Assembly (NCBI RefSeq): GCF_002934665.1
Contig: NZ_NIRS01000005.1
Span: 124,001-188,000, forward strand
Length of the DNA stretch: 64,000 nucleotides
Direction of reading: 5' to 3'
Source of the DNA: Pseudomonas laurylsulfatiphila
Lineage (GTDB): Bacteria > Pseudomonadota > Gammaproteobacteria > Pseudomonadales > Pseudomonadaceae
Shown one piece after another: positions 1 to 10,447 of the stretch. The translations under genes and the position numbers were made by a program. The notes beneath the pieces were generated by a model. That model was not told where the DNA came from, made no database searches, and saw only the letters and a program-made list of their open reading frames with translations. Each line of letters starts with the position of its first letter. Within the stretch, counting starts at the first letter, position 1.

Positions 1-276
1 GACGGAGCGTTCTACCGGACCGTCAGTTCCGAAGGGAATACGGATGTGGTTTCGTGTGATTACGTTGGAGACGACTTGTACGCGGGTGCCAGAATGACGC
101 TGTACTCCTTCAGAGAGTGGGCACCCGTCAAAGGTACAAAATGGGAGGCCCAGCCAACTGCAGAAAAAACCGGAACCTTCAATAAGGCAAACTCCGTTGA
201 GCTCTGCAATTCAAAGCTCGAAAAAGAATGTGCGTTTAACTACCGAGTCCTGGCCATGCCACCGGCAGGCCACTGA
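1..276 (+). CDS. C-terminal part of an unidentified protein (5' end outside window)
   Basis: The frame is open from the first base to the stop at 274-276, giving 91 residues that end in the motif LAMPPAGH. An internal GTG at 46 could start a 76-residue protein, but the frame continues upstream with no stop and there is no convincing ribosome site, so a truncated longer gene is more likely. It contains several cysteines (for example in VSCDY, VELCN and KECAF), which would suit an exported protein, but no signal peptide is visible here. I do not recognise the family. A terminator follows immediately and separates it from the convergent fdhA. Confidence 0.6.
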   Translation, partial: DGAFYRTVSSEGNTDVVSCDYVGDDLYAGARMTLYSFREWAPVKGTKWEAQPTAEKTGTFNKANSVELCNSKLEKECAFNYRVLAMPPAGH

Positions 277-278
277 AC

Positions 279-309
279 AAAAAAAGGGCGACCTCAGTCG
301 CCCTTTTTT
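279..309. terminator. Bidirectional Rho-independent terminator
   Basis: A perfect 7-bp stem GGGCGAC/GTCGCCC (286-292 with 297-303) with a CTCA loop is flanked by seven A on the left and six T on the right. It lies between the convergent ends of the left-edge gene (+) and fdhA (-), so it can end transcription from both sides. Confidence 0.9.
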
Positions 310-320
310 CTACACGACGC

Positions 321-1520
321 TTACGCCGCGCTGAACATCTTGTGCGGATCGATCACAAACTTCTTCGGCACGCCCGCATCAAACTCGCCATAACCCTGCG
401 GAGCCTGATCCAGGCTGATCACCTGAACGCCCACCACTTCGGCGATGTTGATACGGTCCCACATGATCGCTTGCATGAGCGCGCGGTTGTACTTCATTAC
501 CGGGGTCTGGCCGGTGTGGAAGCTGTGGGACTTGGCCCAGCCCAGGCCGAAACGGATGCTCAGGCTGCCCATTTTCGCGGCAGCGTCGACAGCACCCGGG
601 TCTTCGGTCACATAGAGGCCGGGGATGCCGATCTTGCCGGCCACACGCACCACGCCCATCAGCGAGTTGAGCACGGTGGCCGGGGCTTCGTGTTTCACGC
701 CGTCATGGCCATGGCCACGGGCTTCGAAGCCGACGGCGTCGATGGCGCAATCCACTTCCGGTTCGCCCAGCAGTGCGGCGATCTGTTCGTGCAGCGGCGT
801 GTCCAGGGACAGGTCGGCGATCTCGAAGCCCTGGGCTTTGGCGTGCGCCAGGCGAACGGTGTTGACGTCACCGATGATCACCACCGCAGCGCCCAGCAGG
901 CGAGCGGATGCGGCGGCCGCCAGACCGACCGGACCGGCACCAGCGATGTATACGGTGCTGCCCGGGCCAACGCCAGCAGTCACGGCACCATGATAGCCGG
1001 TCGGCAGGATGTCGGAGAGGCAGGTCAGGTCGCGGATTTTTTCCATCGCACGGTCGCGATCCGGCAGCTTCAGCAGGTTGAAGTCGGCGTACGGCACCAT
1101 GGCGTATTCCGCCTGGCCACCGGTCCAGTCACCCATGTCAACATAACCGTAAGCACCGCCTGGGCGGGCCGGGTTGACGCTCAGGCACACGCCGGTGTGC
1201 ATTTCCTTGCAGGAACGGCAGCGCCCGCAAGCCACGTTGAACGGTACGGACACCAGGTCGCCGATTTTCAGGTTCTCGACGTCGCTGCCCTTCTCGATCA
1301 CTTCGCCGGTGATTTCGTGGCCCAACACAAGGCCGGTTTGCGCCGTGGTACGCCCGCGCACCATGTGCTGGTCGGAACCACAGATGTTGGTGGAAACCAC
1401 TTTGAGAATGACCCCGTGCTCGATCTTGCGACCGCGCGGGTCCTGCATTTTCGGATAGTCAATCTTCTGTACTTCGACCTTGCCAGCGCCGAGATACACC
1501 ACACCACGATTGCCAGACAT
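321..1520 (-). CDS. fdhA: Glutathione-independent formaldehyde dehydrogenase
   Basis: This 399-residue zinc alcohol-dehydrogenase-family protein oxidises formaldehyde to formate with NAD without needing glutathione. The catalytic-zinc region NICGSDQH and GHEITGEV appears early, followed by the structural-zinc cysteines in ACGRCRSCKEMHTGVC and a Rossmann segment GAGPVGLAAAASARLLGA. The length fits Pseudomonas FdhA. It is the last gene of the minus-strand run glyA-soxBDAG-purU-fdhA, where it would remove formaldehyde released by oxidative demethylation of betaine, dimethylglycine and sarcosine. It is separated from purU by a REP pair, so it may have its own promoter or be expressed at a different level. 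Confidence 0.93.
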   Translation of the reverse strand: MSGNRGVVYLGAGKVEVQKIDYPKMQDPRGRKIEHGVILKVVSTNICGSDQHMVRGRTTAQTGLVLGHEITGEVIEKGSDVENLKIGDLVSVPFNVACGRCRSCKEMHTGVCLSVNPARPGGAYGYVDMGDWTGGQAEYAMVPYADFNLLKLPDRDRAMEKIRDLTCLSDILPTGYHGAVTAGVGPGSTVYIAGAGPVGLAAAASARLLGAAVVIIGDVNTVRLAHAKAQGFEIADLSLDTPLHEQIAALLGEPEVDCAIDAVGFEARGHGHDGVKHEAPATVLNSLMGVVRVAGKIGIPGLYVTEDPGAVDAAAKMGSLSIRFGLGWAKSHSFHTGQTPVMKYNRALMQAIMWDRINIAEVVGVQVISLDQAPQGYGEFDAGVPKKFVIDPHKMFSAA

Positions 1521-1624
1521 GCTTTCACCTCGCTGTTGTTTTTATGGAACCGCGTCGCCCAGGCAGGCAGCGCGTTAAATGCTCGGGTATAGATGCTGTT
1601 TCTTGTGTTGCTTGTGAGGGCCTC

Positions 1625-1713
1625 ATCGCGGGCAAGCCCGCTCCCACAGTGGAACGGGGGACACAAGATCTGTGAACAACACAAAACCCTGTGGGAGCTG
1701 GCTTGCCAGCGAT
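1625..1713. repeat. REPIN (inverted REP pair) between fdhA and purU
   Basis: The left arm has the core GCGGGCAAGCCCGC plus CTCCCAC. The right arm is GTGGGAGCTGGCTTGCCAGC, so the two arms belong to slightly different REP variants. The left arm contains an intact copy of the AAGCCCGCTCCCACA string that the IS110 element at 39497 used as its target. Confidence 0.85.
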
Positions 1714-1719
1714 AGTTAT

Positions 1720-2577
1720 CTAAAGAACGACCGTGCGATTGGCGTTCAAAAACACTCTTCTTTCGATGTGATAACCCACCGCCCGCGCCAGCGTCAGCCC
1801 TTCGATATCCCGCCCCTTGGCGATCAAGTCTTCCGGGTAATGGCTGTGGTCCACTGCCTCGACGCCCTGGGCAATGATCGGACCTTCATCAAGGTCGTTG
1901 TTGATGTAATGCGCCGTGGCGCCCACCAGTTTCACCCCCTTGTTGTAGGCCTGGTGATAGGGCTTGGCGCCCTTGAAACCCGGCAGCAGGGAGTGGTGGA
2001 TGTTGATCGCCTTGCCATCGAGCTTGCGGCACAACTCTGGCGACAGCACTTGCATGTAGCGCGCAAGGATCACCAGCTCGGCACCGGACTCTTCGATCAC
2101 CTGCCACACCTGACGCTCTTGCGACGGCTTGTCGTTCGGGTCCAGCGGGAAGTGGTAGTAAGGAATCTGGTGCCAGTCAGCCAGTGGTTTGAGGTCCGGG
2201 TGGTTGGAGACCACCGCGGCCACGTCCATCGACAATTGGCCGATGCGCTGGCGATAGAGCAAATCGTTGAGGCAGTGATCGGCCTTGGAGACCATGATCA
2301 CCACTTTCGGCCGGTAGTTCGGTTCAGTCAGTTCGAAGATCATGCCAAAGGCTTCACCGCGCTCGGCGAGCCCCGCGCGGAATGATTGCTCATCGAAGCC
2401 GTCGGGTTGACGGAATTCCACGCGGATGAAGAAACGGCCCGAGAGCCGATCATCGAAGGAGTGGTGCTCGGTGACGTAGCAGCCCTGCTCGAACAGAAAG
2501 CGGGTCACCGCGTCCACGGTGCCGAGGACGCTGGGGCAGTCGGCGGTCAGAATCCATGTGTCTGGGGCGCGGCTCAT
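1720..2577 (-). CDS. purU: Formyltetrahydrofolate deformylase
   Basis: Hydrolyses 10-formyl-tetrahydrofolate to formate and tetrahydrofolate, rebalancing C1-folate pools when demethylation produces excess C1 units. The start ATG at 2577 gives 285 residues beginning MSRAPDTWILTADCP; the longer frame upstream runs into REP sequence and is not used. An N-terminal ACT domain (about 1-85) is followed by a formyltransferase domain with INIHHSLLPGFKGAKPY and the downstream Asp in YINNDLDEGPI, the expected catalytic Asn/His/Asp set. It sits in the sarcosine oxidase operon between soxG and fdhA, each side being a REP-containing gap. Confidence 0.93.
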   Translation of the reverse strand: MSRAPDTWILTADCPSVLGTVDAVTRFLFEQGCYVTEHHSFDDRLSGRFFIRVEFRQPDGFDEQSFRAGLAERGEAFGMIFELTEPNYRPKVVIMVSKADHCLNDLLYRQRIGQLSMDVAAVVSNHPDLKPLADWHQIPYYHFPLDPNDKPSQERQVWQVIEESGAELVILARYMQVLSPELCRKLDGKAINIHHSLLPGFKGAKPYHQAYNKGVKLVGATAHYINNDLDEGPIIAQGVEAVDHSHYPEDLIAKGRDIEGLTLARAVGYHIERRVFLNANRTVVL

Positions 2578-2618
2578 GGTGCGGTGACTCCTGTGAGATC
2601 TGTAAACAAAGCACCCAT

Positions 2619-2720
2619 CTGTGGGAGCGAGCCTGCTCGCGATGGAGGTCAACGATGACGCGTACTTTCTGATTCAACGCGTTGCCTTGAAGTCCATCGC
2701 GAGCAGGCTCGCTCCTACAG
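2619..2720. repeat. REPIN between purU and soxG
   Basis: The arms are GTGGGAGCGAGCCTGCTCGCGATGG and CCATCGCGAGCAGGCTCGCTCC. The spacer begins GGTCAACGATGACGC, which is the inverted form of the spacer seen in the REPINs at 13077 and 33829. Confidence 0.85.
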
Positions 2721-2732
2721 TGACGGTGGTGA

Positions 2733-3365
2733 TCAGGCCTGAACGCTGAGGCCATACTCGGCAGAAGCATCCTGCAACCACAACCACCAGTAATCCGAGA
2801 AGCTGCGACGAATCAACAGCTCCCAGGTGTCTTCGGCGGTGTGACGGATCATCAGTTGCGACTTGGCGAACACCGTGCCGACCGCTTTACCCACCGGGAA
2901 GTTGTTCGGGTGCACGTCGTAGCTGGTGGACTTCATCAGCACCTGGCGCACGTTCGGGCCACTCAGTTCGAGGAGTTGCTGGCCGCCGCTGACGTTGACG
3001 ATTGCAATGTGCAGATCGCCCAGTGCTTCACGCAGTTTCTGCTCGGCGGCGAACTCTTCACCGGTCGGCACGATCAGCAGCCATTCATCCGGCCCCATCC
3101 ACTGCAGGCTGGTCTCGCCTTTGACAATGACGGTCAGTGCGCCCGGCAACTCGATGCCAAGGGCCTTGTGCACGCCGGCGGCGAACGCGGCATCGTGGCC
3201 GTCGCCACGAATGGTCAGGTGGCCGAGGAGTTTTTTCTCACGCACGGTCACGCCGGCGTTCTTGCGACCCTTGCCCACCAGGCTGGCGAGGTCGGCATGA
3301 TGCAACGACGACTCGGCCTTGGCCCCGGAGGTTGGGCGTTGTTGGTAAACATTGGCTGCGGTCAT
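2733..3365 (-). CDS. soxG: Sarcosine oxidase, gamma subunit
   Basis: This 210-residue subunit belongs to heterotetrameric sarcosine oxidase, which converts sarcosine, tetrahydrofolate and O2 into glycine, 5,10-methylene-tetrahydrofolate and H2O2. I start at 3365 (MTAANVYQQRPTSG); the upstream extension is translated REP sequence. The gamma subunit has the GcvT-like fold without catalytic residues; typical segments are MGPDEWLLIVP and SGGQQLLELSGPNVRQVLMKS. It follows soxA after a 147-bp gap that contains a REPIN, the usual soxBDAG order. Confidence 0.93.
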   Translation of the reverse strand: MTAANVYQQRPTSGAKAESSLHHADLASLVGKGRKNAGVTVREKKLLGHLTIRGDGHDAAFAAGVHKALGIELPGALTVIVKGETSLQWMGPDEWLLIVPTGEEFAAEQKLREALGDLHIAIVNVSGGQQLLELSGPNVRQVLMKSTSYDVHPNNFPVGKAVGTVFAKSQLMIRHTAEDTWELLIRRSFSDYWWLWLQDASAEYGLSVQA

Positions 3366-3410
3366 AAAGCACCTTTCCTGAATTCTGTTAGCCCAGTGGA
3401 GACTGTTCTG

Positions 3411-3488
3411 CCGCTTTCGCGAGCAGGCTCGCTCCCACAAGGGGTACGCGATTTCCTGTGGGAGCGAGCCTGCTCGCGAAAGCGGCAG
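3411..3488. repeat. REPIN between soxG and soxA
   Basis: Two closely facing copies of the GCGAGCAGGCTCGCTCCCAC arm are separated by only about 18 bp, the most compact pair in the window. It lies inside the sox operon, where it could act as an mRNA stabiliser after soxA. Confidence 0.85.
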
Positions 3489-3512
3489 CCGGCCCCCCAC
3501 AGGACCCGAGCC

Positions 3513-6500
3513 TTAAACGTTCTGGCGTTCGCCTTTCGGATCGAAGAACACCGAAGAAACGATTTCCGCCTCGATCACGCTGCCATCGGCCAGCGGTGCG
3601 AACACTCGCTCGCCCATCCGCTGCAACCCGCCCTTGACCACGCCCATGGCGAACGAATAGCCCAGGGAGTTGTGCAGGTAACTGGAAGTCACGTGACCCA
3701 CCATGGTCATCGGGATGGCTTGCTTGGTGTTGAACACCAGTTGCGCACCTTCCGGCAGCCATTTGGTCGGGTCTATCGGCTTCAGGCCAACCAGCTGTTT
3801 ACGCTGATCACGCACGCAGTCTTCACGGTTCATGCCACGCCAGCCGATCCACGAGAACGGTTTGGTGCGACCGACACACCAGCCCATGTTCAGGTCGTCC
3901 GGGGTCATCGAGCTGTCAGTGTCCTGACCAACGATGATGAAACCCTTCTCGGCCCGCAGCACGTGCATGGTTTCGGTGCCGTAAGGCGTCAGGTTGTACT
4001 TCTTGCCGGCGTCGACGATTTTTTCCAGCACGCCCATGGCGTAGTCGGCTTGCACGTTGACTTCGTACGACAGTTCACCGGTAAACGAAATCCGGAACAC
4101 CCGCGCCGGCACACCGCCGACCAGGCCTTCTTTCCAGGTCATGAACGGGAAGGCTTCGCTGCTCAAGTCGATGTCGGTGACTTCGCTGAGCAGCTTGCGG
4201 CTGTTCGGCCCGGACAGGGTCATGGTTGCCCAGTGGTCGGTCACGGAGGTGAAGTACACCTTCATGTCCGGCCATTCGGTCTGGTGGTACAGCTCCAGCC
4301 ACTGCAGCACACGAGCTGCGCCGCCGGTGGTGGTGGTCATGACGAAATGGTTGTCGGCCAGGCAAGCCGTCACGCCGTCGTCGAACACCATGCCGTCTTC
4401 TTTGCACATCAGGCCGTAACGCGCCTTGCCCACGTCGAGCTTGGTCCAGGCGTTGGTGTAGACGCGGTTGAGGAACTCGCGCGCATCCGGGCCCTGGATA
4501 TCGATCTTGCCCAGGGTCGAAGCATCGAGCAGACCGACGCTGTCGCGCACGGCTTTGCATTCGCGCTTGACCGCGGCATGCAGGTCTTCACCGGATTTCG
4601 GGAAGTACCACGGACGTTTCCACTGGCCAACGTCTTCGAACTCGGCGCCGTTTTTCAGGTGCCATTGATGCAGCGCGGTGTAGCGTACCGGCTCGAAGAT
4701 GTGCCCACAGTGACGACCGGCCACGGCGCCGAAAGTCACCGGCGTGTAGTTCGGACGGAACATGGTGGTGCCCATCTGCGGGATGGTCACGTTCAGCGAG
4801 CGGGCGGCGATGGCCAGACCGTTGACGTTACCGAGCTTGCCCTGATCGGTGCCGAAGCCCAGCGCGGTGTAGCGCTTGACGTGCTCGACCGACTCGAAGC
4901 CTTCGCGGGTCGCCAGTTCGATGGCGGCGGCAGTGACGTCGTTTTGCAGGTCGACGAATTGCTTCGGCGCCCGTGCGGTGTTCTTTTCATGGGGAACCTG
5001 GAACAGCGCCAGGGTCGGCTCTTCGAGACGGCTCAGGGCTTTTGGCAACACGCCTTCAATCGTCTGGAACCCGGCTTCGGCAGCGGCGCGGGCGCCACCT
5101 TCAAAACCGTCAGCCAGAGAATCACCAAGGCCGAAGACACCGTTGATGCCACCGACGCATACACGCTTCTGCGGTGCCTCACCCGGTACGAAACCGAGGA
5201 TGTCTTCGCGCCAGATCGGCTTGCCACCCAGGTGCGAAGCCAGGTGAACCACCGGGCTGTAACCACCGGAACTGGCCACCACGTCGCATTCAAGCCATTC
5301 GCCAGGACTGGTCACGGCGTGGGCTTTGACGTCGATGGCGGCCACACGGGCAGCGGTCACGCGCTTGCTGCCACGGGCCTCGATCACGGCGCTACCGGTG
5401 AGGATGCGGATGCCTTTGGCACGCGCCTCTTCCACCAGCGCACCACGCGGGTTGCTGCGGGCGTCGGCGATGGCCACCACTTGCAGGCTGGCATCGAGCC
5501 AATCCAGGGCAACGCGGTAGGCGTGGTCGTTGTTGGTCGACAGCACCAGTTTCTTGCCCGGTGCCACACCGTAACGACGCACGTAGGTCGAGATGGCGCC
5601 AGCGAGCATGTTGCCCGGCACGTCGTTGTTACCGTAGACCAGTGGACGCTCGTGAGCGCCGGTCGCCAGCACCACACGCTTGGCACGAACCCGGTGGATG
5701 CGTTGACGCACCTGGCCAATCGGTGCGCGGTCGCCGAGGTGATCGGTCAGGCGCTCGTGAATGGTCAGGAAGTTGTGGTCGTGATAGCCATTGACGGTGG
5801 CGCGCGGCAACAGCAGCACGTCCGGGGTGTTCTTCAGTTCGTCGATGACGCTGGCGACCCACTCGGTCGCGGGCTTGCCGTCGAGGCTTTCGCGGGAGTC
5901 GAGCAGGCTGCCGCCGAACTCTTCCTGTTCGTCAGCCAGAATCACACGGGCACCGCTGCGCGCAGCCGCCAGTGCAGCCGCCAGGCCGGCAGGGCCAGCG
6001 CCCACGATCAGCACGTCGCAGTGCTGGTTCATGTAGTCGTAGGTGTCCGGATCGTTCTCGGTCGGCGAGCGGCCAAGACCGGCGGCCTTGCGGATGTACT
6101 TCTCGTAAGTCATCCAGAACGATTGCGGGTACATGAAGGTTTTGTAGTAGAAACCCGGCGGCATCAGCTTGCCGCCGACCTTGCCGAGAATCCCCATCAT
6201 GTCGTTGTTCACGCTCGGCCAGCCGTTGGTGCTGGTGGCGACCAGGCCTTGATACAGCGCCTGTTGCGTGGCGCGCACGTTCGGGATCTGCGTGGCTTCG
6301 GTGGCGCCGATCTGCAGCACTGCGTTCGGCTCTTCGGCACCGGCGGCGAAGATGCCGCGCGGACGGGAATACTTGAAGCTGCGACCGATGATATCGACGC
6401 CGTTGGCCAGCAGTGCAGCGGCCAGGGAATCGCCTTCGAAGCCTTTGTAGTTCTGGCCGTTGAAGGTGAAGCTCAAGACTTTGTTGCGGTCGATCCGTCC

Positions 6501-6530
6501 GCCGTTGGACAGGCGATTGATCTGGCTCAT
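3513..6530 (-). CDS. soxA: Sarcosine oxidase, alpha subunit
   Basis: This is a 1005-residue catalytic-complex subunit. The N-terminal part is a 2Fe-2S-like/NAD-binding region that starts SQINRLSNGGRIDRNKVLSF and carries a dinucleotide motif CDVLIVGAGPAGLAAALAAARSG near residue 175. A second nucleotide-binding region follows (KRVVLATGAHERP). The C-terminal third is a GcvT-like tetrahydrofolate-binding domain (LHAAVKRECKAVRDSVGLLDASTLGKIDI and beyond) that captures the methyl group as methylene-THF. The length is typical of the family. Its start overlaps the soxD stop by 4 bp (ATGA), which implies translational coupling. Confidence 0.96.
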   Translation of the reverse strand: MSQINRLSNGGRIDRNKVLSFTFNGQNYKGFEGDSLAAALLANGVDIIGRSFKYSRPRGIFAAGAEEPNAVLQIGATEATQIPNVRATQQALYQGLVATSTNGWPSVNNDMMGILGKVGGKLMPPGFYYKTFMYPQSFWMTYEKYIRKAAGLGRSPTENDPDTYDYMNQHCDVLIVGAGPAGLAAALAAARSGARVILADEQEEFGGSLLDSRESLDGKPATEWVASVIDELKNTPDVLLLPRATVNGYHDHNFLTIHERLTDHLGDRAPIGQVRQRIHRVRAKRVVLATGAHERPLVYGNNDVPGNMLAGAISTYVRRYGVAPGKKLVLSTNNDHAYRVALDWLDASLQVVAIADARSNPRGALVEEARAKGIRILTGSAVIEARGSKRVTAARVAAIDVKAHAVTSPGEWLECDVVASSGGYSPVVHLASHLGGKPIWREDILGFVPGEAPQKRVCVGGINGVFGLGDSLADGFEGGARAAAEAGFQTIEGVLPKALSRLEEPTLALFQVPHEKNTARAPKQFVDLQNDVTAAAIELATREGFESVEHVKRYTALGFGTDQGKLGNVNGLAIAARSLNVTIPQMGTTMFRPNYTPVTFGAVAGRHCGHIFEPVRYTALHQWHLKNGAEFEDVGQWKRPWYFPKSGEDLHAAVKRECKAVRDSVGLLDASTLGKIDIQGPDAREFLNRVYTNAWTKLDVGKARYGLMCKEDGMVFDDGVTACLADNHFVMTTTTGGAARVLQWLELYHQTEWPDMKVYFTSVTDHWATMTLSGPNSRKLLSEVTDIDLSSEAFPFMTWKEGLVGGVPARVFRISFTGELSYEVNVQADYAMGVLEKIVDAGKKYNLTPYGTETMHVLRAEKGFIIVGQDTDSSMTPDDLNMGWCVGRTKPFSWIGWRGMNREDCVRDQRKQLVGLKPIDPTKWLPEGAQLVFNTKQAIPMTMVGHVTSSYLHNSLGYSFAMGVVKGGLQRMGERVFAPLADGSVIEAEIVSSVFFDPKGERQNV

Positions 6531-6856
6531 ACCTTCTCTCCCAGAGCCGTGCTGGCCGCTTTCGGGCTATCGGTCTTGTCGGTGAATTGTGGCTTGGTGC
6601 CGATCTTGTAGGTTTCGAGAATCTCGTAGGTCACGGTGTCGCGGGTGACGTTGAAGTACTGACGGCAACCGGCGACGTGATCCCACAGCTCGTGGTGCAG
6701 ACCGCGCGGGTTGTCGCGGAAGAACATGTAGTCGCCCCACTCCTCGTCGGTGCAGGTGTTCGGGTCCAGTGGGCGCGGGATGTGCGCCTGGCCGGATGCA
6801 TGGAATTCCTCTTCGGAGCGCAGTTCGCCGCAGTGAGGACAGAAGATATGCAACAT
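6527..6856 (-). CDS. soxD: Sarcosine oxidase, delta subunit
   Basis: A 109-residue zinc-binding small subunit. The N-terminal CPHCGELRSEEEF segment gives a Cys-x2-Cys pair, and a His/Cys pair (HVAGCRQYF) occurs later, matching the SoxD zinc site. An AGGAG ribosome site lies about 9 nt upstream of the ATG on the minus strand. It is placed 15 bp after soxB and overlaps soxA by 4 bp. Confidence 0.95.
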   Translation of the reverse strand: MLHIFCPHCGELRSEEEFHASGQAHIPRPLDPNTCTDEEWGDYMFFRDNPRGLHHELWDHVAGCRQYFNVTRDTVTYEILETYKIGTKPQFTDKTDSPKAASTALGEKV

Positions 6857-6871
6857 AGGAAATTTCTCCTG

Positions 6872-8122
6872 TTAGTGGGCGACGGCAGCAGCGCCGTGTT
6901 CGTCAATCAGCGCACCGTTGTGGAAACGGTCGATGGAGAAAGGTGCGGCCAACGGGTGCATTTCACCCTTGGCCAGGCTCGCGGCAAACACGTTGCCCGA
7001 GCCAGGCGTGGCCTTGAAGCCGCCGGTGCCCCAACCGCAGTTGAAGAACATGTTCGGTACCGGAGTTTTCGAAATGATCGGGCAGGCATCCGGGGTGGTG
7101 TCGACGATGCCGCCCCACTGACGGTTCATGCGCACGCGGGACAGCACCGGGAACATCTCGACGATCGCCTGGATGGTGTGCTCGATCACCGGGTACGAAC
7201 CACGCTGGCCGTAGCCGTTGTAGCCGTCGATACCGGCGCCGATCACCAGGTCGCCCTTGTCGGACTGGCTGATGTAGCCGTGTACGGCGTTGGACATGAT
7301 CACGCTGTCGATAATCGGCTTGATCGGCTCGGACACCAGCGCTTGCAGCGGGTGGGATTCGATCGGCAGGCGGAAACCGGCGAGCTTGGCCATGTGCCCG
7401 GAGTTACCGGCAGTCACCACGCCGACGCGCTTGGCGCCGATGAAGCCCTTATTGGTTTCCACGCCGATGCACACGCCGTTTTCCTTGCGGAAACCGATCA
7501 CTTCGGTCTGCTGGATCAGGTCCACGCCAAGGGCGTCGGCGGCCCGGGCAAAGCCCCAGGCCACGGCATCGTGACGTGCCACGCCACCACGACGCTGGAC
7601 GGTTGCGCCCATCACCGGGTAGCGAGTGTTTTTCGAGCAGTCGAGGTACGGGATCTCGTCGGCCACTTGCTTGGCATCGAGCAGTTCGCCGTCCACGCCA
7701 TTGAGGCGGTTGGCGCTGACTCGACGCTCGGAATCACGGATGTCCTGCAGGGTGTGGCACAGGTTGTAGACGCCGCGCTGGGAGAACATCACGTTGTAGT
7801 TCAGGTCCTGGGACAGGCCTTCCCACAGCTTCATCGCGTGTTCGTACAGGTGGGCCGATTCGTCCCACAGGTAGTTGGAGCGCACGATGGTGGTGTTGCG
7901 CGCGGTGTTACCGCCGCCCAACCAGCCTTTCTCGACCACGGCCACGTTGGTGATGCCGTGTTCCTTGGCCAGGTAGTAAGCCGTGGCCAGACCATGCCCG
8001 CCACCGCCGACGATGACCACGTCGTAGACCTTTTTCGGGGTCGGCGTGCGCCACATGCGCTGCCAGTTTTCATGGTGGCTGAGGGAGTGTTTGAAGAGGC
8101 CGAAGCCCGAGTAGCGTTGCAT
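6872..8122 (-). CDS. soxB: Sarcosine oxidase, beta subunit
   Basis: This 416-residue FAD-dependent amine oxidase (DadA/GlpO fold) carries out sarcosine oxidation. The N-terminal FAD motif is YDVVIVGGGGHGLATAYYLA (about 34-53), and covalent-flavin-type sequence surrounds the later His-rich segments. The frame has two ATGs; GGAG is 3 nt from the first (8128) and 9 nt from the second (8122), so I choose 8122, which gives the usual family length. It is the first sox gene, 23 bp downstream of glyA, so both probably share one transcript. Confidence 0.95.
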   Translation of the reverse strand: MQRYSGFGLFKHSLSHHENWQRMWRTPTPKKVYDVVIVGGGGHGLATAYYLAKEHGITNVAVVEKGWLGGGNTARNTTIVRSNYLWDESAHLYEHAMKLWEGLSQDLNYNVMFSQRGVYNLCHTLQDIRDSERRVSANRLNGVDGELLDAKQVADEIPYLDCSKNTRYPVMGATVQRRGGVARHDAVAWGFARAADALGVDLIQQTEVIGFRKENGVCIGVETNKGFIGAKRVGVVTAGNSGHMAKLAGFRLPIESHPLQALVSEPIKPIIDSVIMSNAVHGYISQSDKGDLVIGAGIDGYNGYGQRGSYPVIEHTIQAIVEMFPVLSRVRMNRQWGGIVDTTPDACPIISKTPVPNMFFNCGWGTGGFKATPGSGNVFAASLAKGEMHPLAAPFSIDRFHNGALIDEHGAAAVAH

Positions 8123-8145
8123 AGTCATTTACTCCAAAACCGCAC

Positions 8146-9399
<1,254 letters not shown>

Positions 9400-9589
9400 C
9401 GCGTCTCTCCCAGCGGCGGCGGTGCGCCATTCGTCTCGGTGAGGCACTGGCTTTTCGGCAGTGCCCTTTGGTAGCGATGGTATGACTGGCTTGGAGTCGT
9501 CAAATGCCTACGGGCGCCACGCAAAGGTGCGTTTACGACATGGCGGGAAATGGCATGCCGAACACGACCGTCGATCCAGCGCAGATCTC

Positions 9590-9680
9590 CTGTAGGAGCT
9601 GGCTTGCCAGCGATGGGGCGTCACATTCGGCATTTATATCGACTGACCCACCGCAATCGCTGGCAAGCCAGCTCCTACAG
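9590..9680. repeat. REPIN between glyA and the traX-like gene
   Basis: The arms TGTAGGAGCTGGCTTGCCAGCGATGG and CAATCGCTGGCAAGCCAGCTCC surround a spacer with CGTCACATTCGG. The 283-bp gap 9400-9682 also holds the glyA promoter region (9400-9589), in which I see no confident operator. The right arm ends 2 bp before the stop codon of the neighbouring gene. Confidence 0.85.
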
Positions 9681-9682
9681 AG

Positions 9683-10447
9683 TCAGGCGATAGCCTGGCG
9701 CAAGGCCAAAAGAATGAGGAAATGCACGGGATACAGCGCATACGCCCAGCGCCGCATCGGTGGTGGATTTACGCCCTTGGCATGTCGCAACAAGAACAGC
9801 CCGAGCCATGGCGCAATCAGACAAGCGGCGATGGCCGGAATGGCCGCGTGGTTACCCAGCCGTGCCGCGTGATACAGCACCTGCCATTGATTGGCCGCCA
9901 GACAGACCAGCCCCGCCAACAGCCCGAAATACCAGGGTCGTCGGAACACCAGCAGCATCACCCACGGCAACAACACGCCAAAGAAACCGAACATCAGTCG
10001 CTCTGAGAAAATGCCCGCCAGCACCAATGCGCCAGCTGCCAGCAGTCGCGATGCAAGCGCCGGTTGCTGCCAGCCACGAACCACCAGCAAGCCCAGGGCA
10101 AGGGTGGGCAGCACGTTCAAGGTGTCGGGATGGGGAATGAACATCCGGTAGGGAACTTCACTCACCGCGCTAAACAGCAACAACCAACCCAGATAGCGCC
10201 ACTGGCCACCGGTCGTCGTAGTCCGCTCGCGCGCCAGATTGGCCGCCATCGCCAGGCAGAACCACGGAAACGCCAGGCGCCCCGGCACATATAACCAATC
10301 GGCGGAATAACCGACATATCGCAGGTGATCGAGCACCATGCTCAATAGCGCCAGCCACTTGAGCAGATCCAGTGCCCCGTCGCGCTGCTTTAAGTGCATG
10401 GCCTTGTGCATGGTCTTGTGCATGATCTCCTGCGTTGTCACGTGCAT
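9683..10447 (-). CDS. TraX-family integral membrane protein
   Basis: This 254-residue hydrophobic protein has about eight predicted membrane segments. The N-terminus DGALDLLKWLALLSMVLDHLRYVGY and the C-terminus YALYPVHFLILLALRQAIA are characteristic of the TraX/acyltransferase-3-like family (F-plasmid TraX acetylates pilin). In chromosomes without a conjugation system the substrate is unknown. The start is ambiguous: ATGs at 10447, 10423, 10411 and 10399 encode the repetitive MHVTTQEIMHKTMHKAMH. GAAGGG lies about 8 nt before 10447 and AGGAG only 3 nt before 10423, so I favour 10447. The gene is divergent from the threonine aldolase. Confidence 0.8.
   Translation of the reverse strand: MHVTTQEIMHKTMHKAMHLKQRDGALDLLKWLALLSMVLDHLRYVGYSADWLYVPGRLAFPWFCLAMAANLARERTTTTGGQWRYLGWLLLFSAVSEVPYRMFIPHPDTLNVLPTLALGLLVVRGWQQPALASRLLAAGALVLAGIFSERLMFGFFGVLLPWVMLLVFRRPWYFGLLAGLVCLAANQWQVLYHAARLGNHAAIPAIAACLIAPWLGLFLLRHAKGVNPPPMRRWAYALYPVHFLILLALRQAIA

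Noticed and set aside
2841..6611. A 1256-codon plus-strand open frame across the sox genes.
   Set aside because: It is the antisense of soxG, soxA and soxD; long antisense frames are common in GC-rich DNA, and the minus-strand proteins are clear family members.
9400..9589. Glycine riboswitch upstream of glyA.
   Set aside because: I could not find tandem aptamer-like conserved elements; the stretch is short and GC-rich without the expected motifs.
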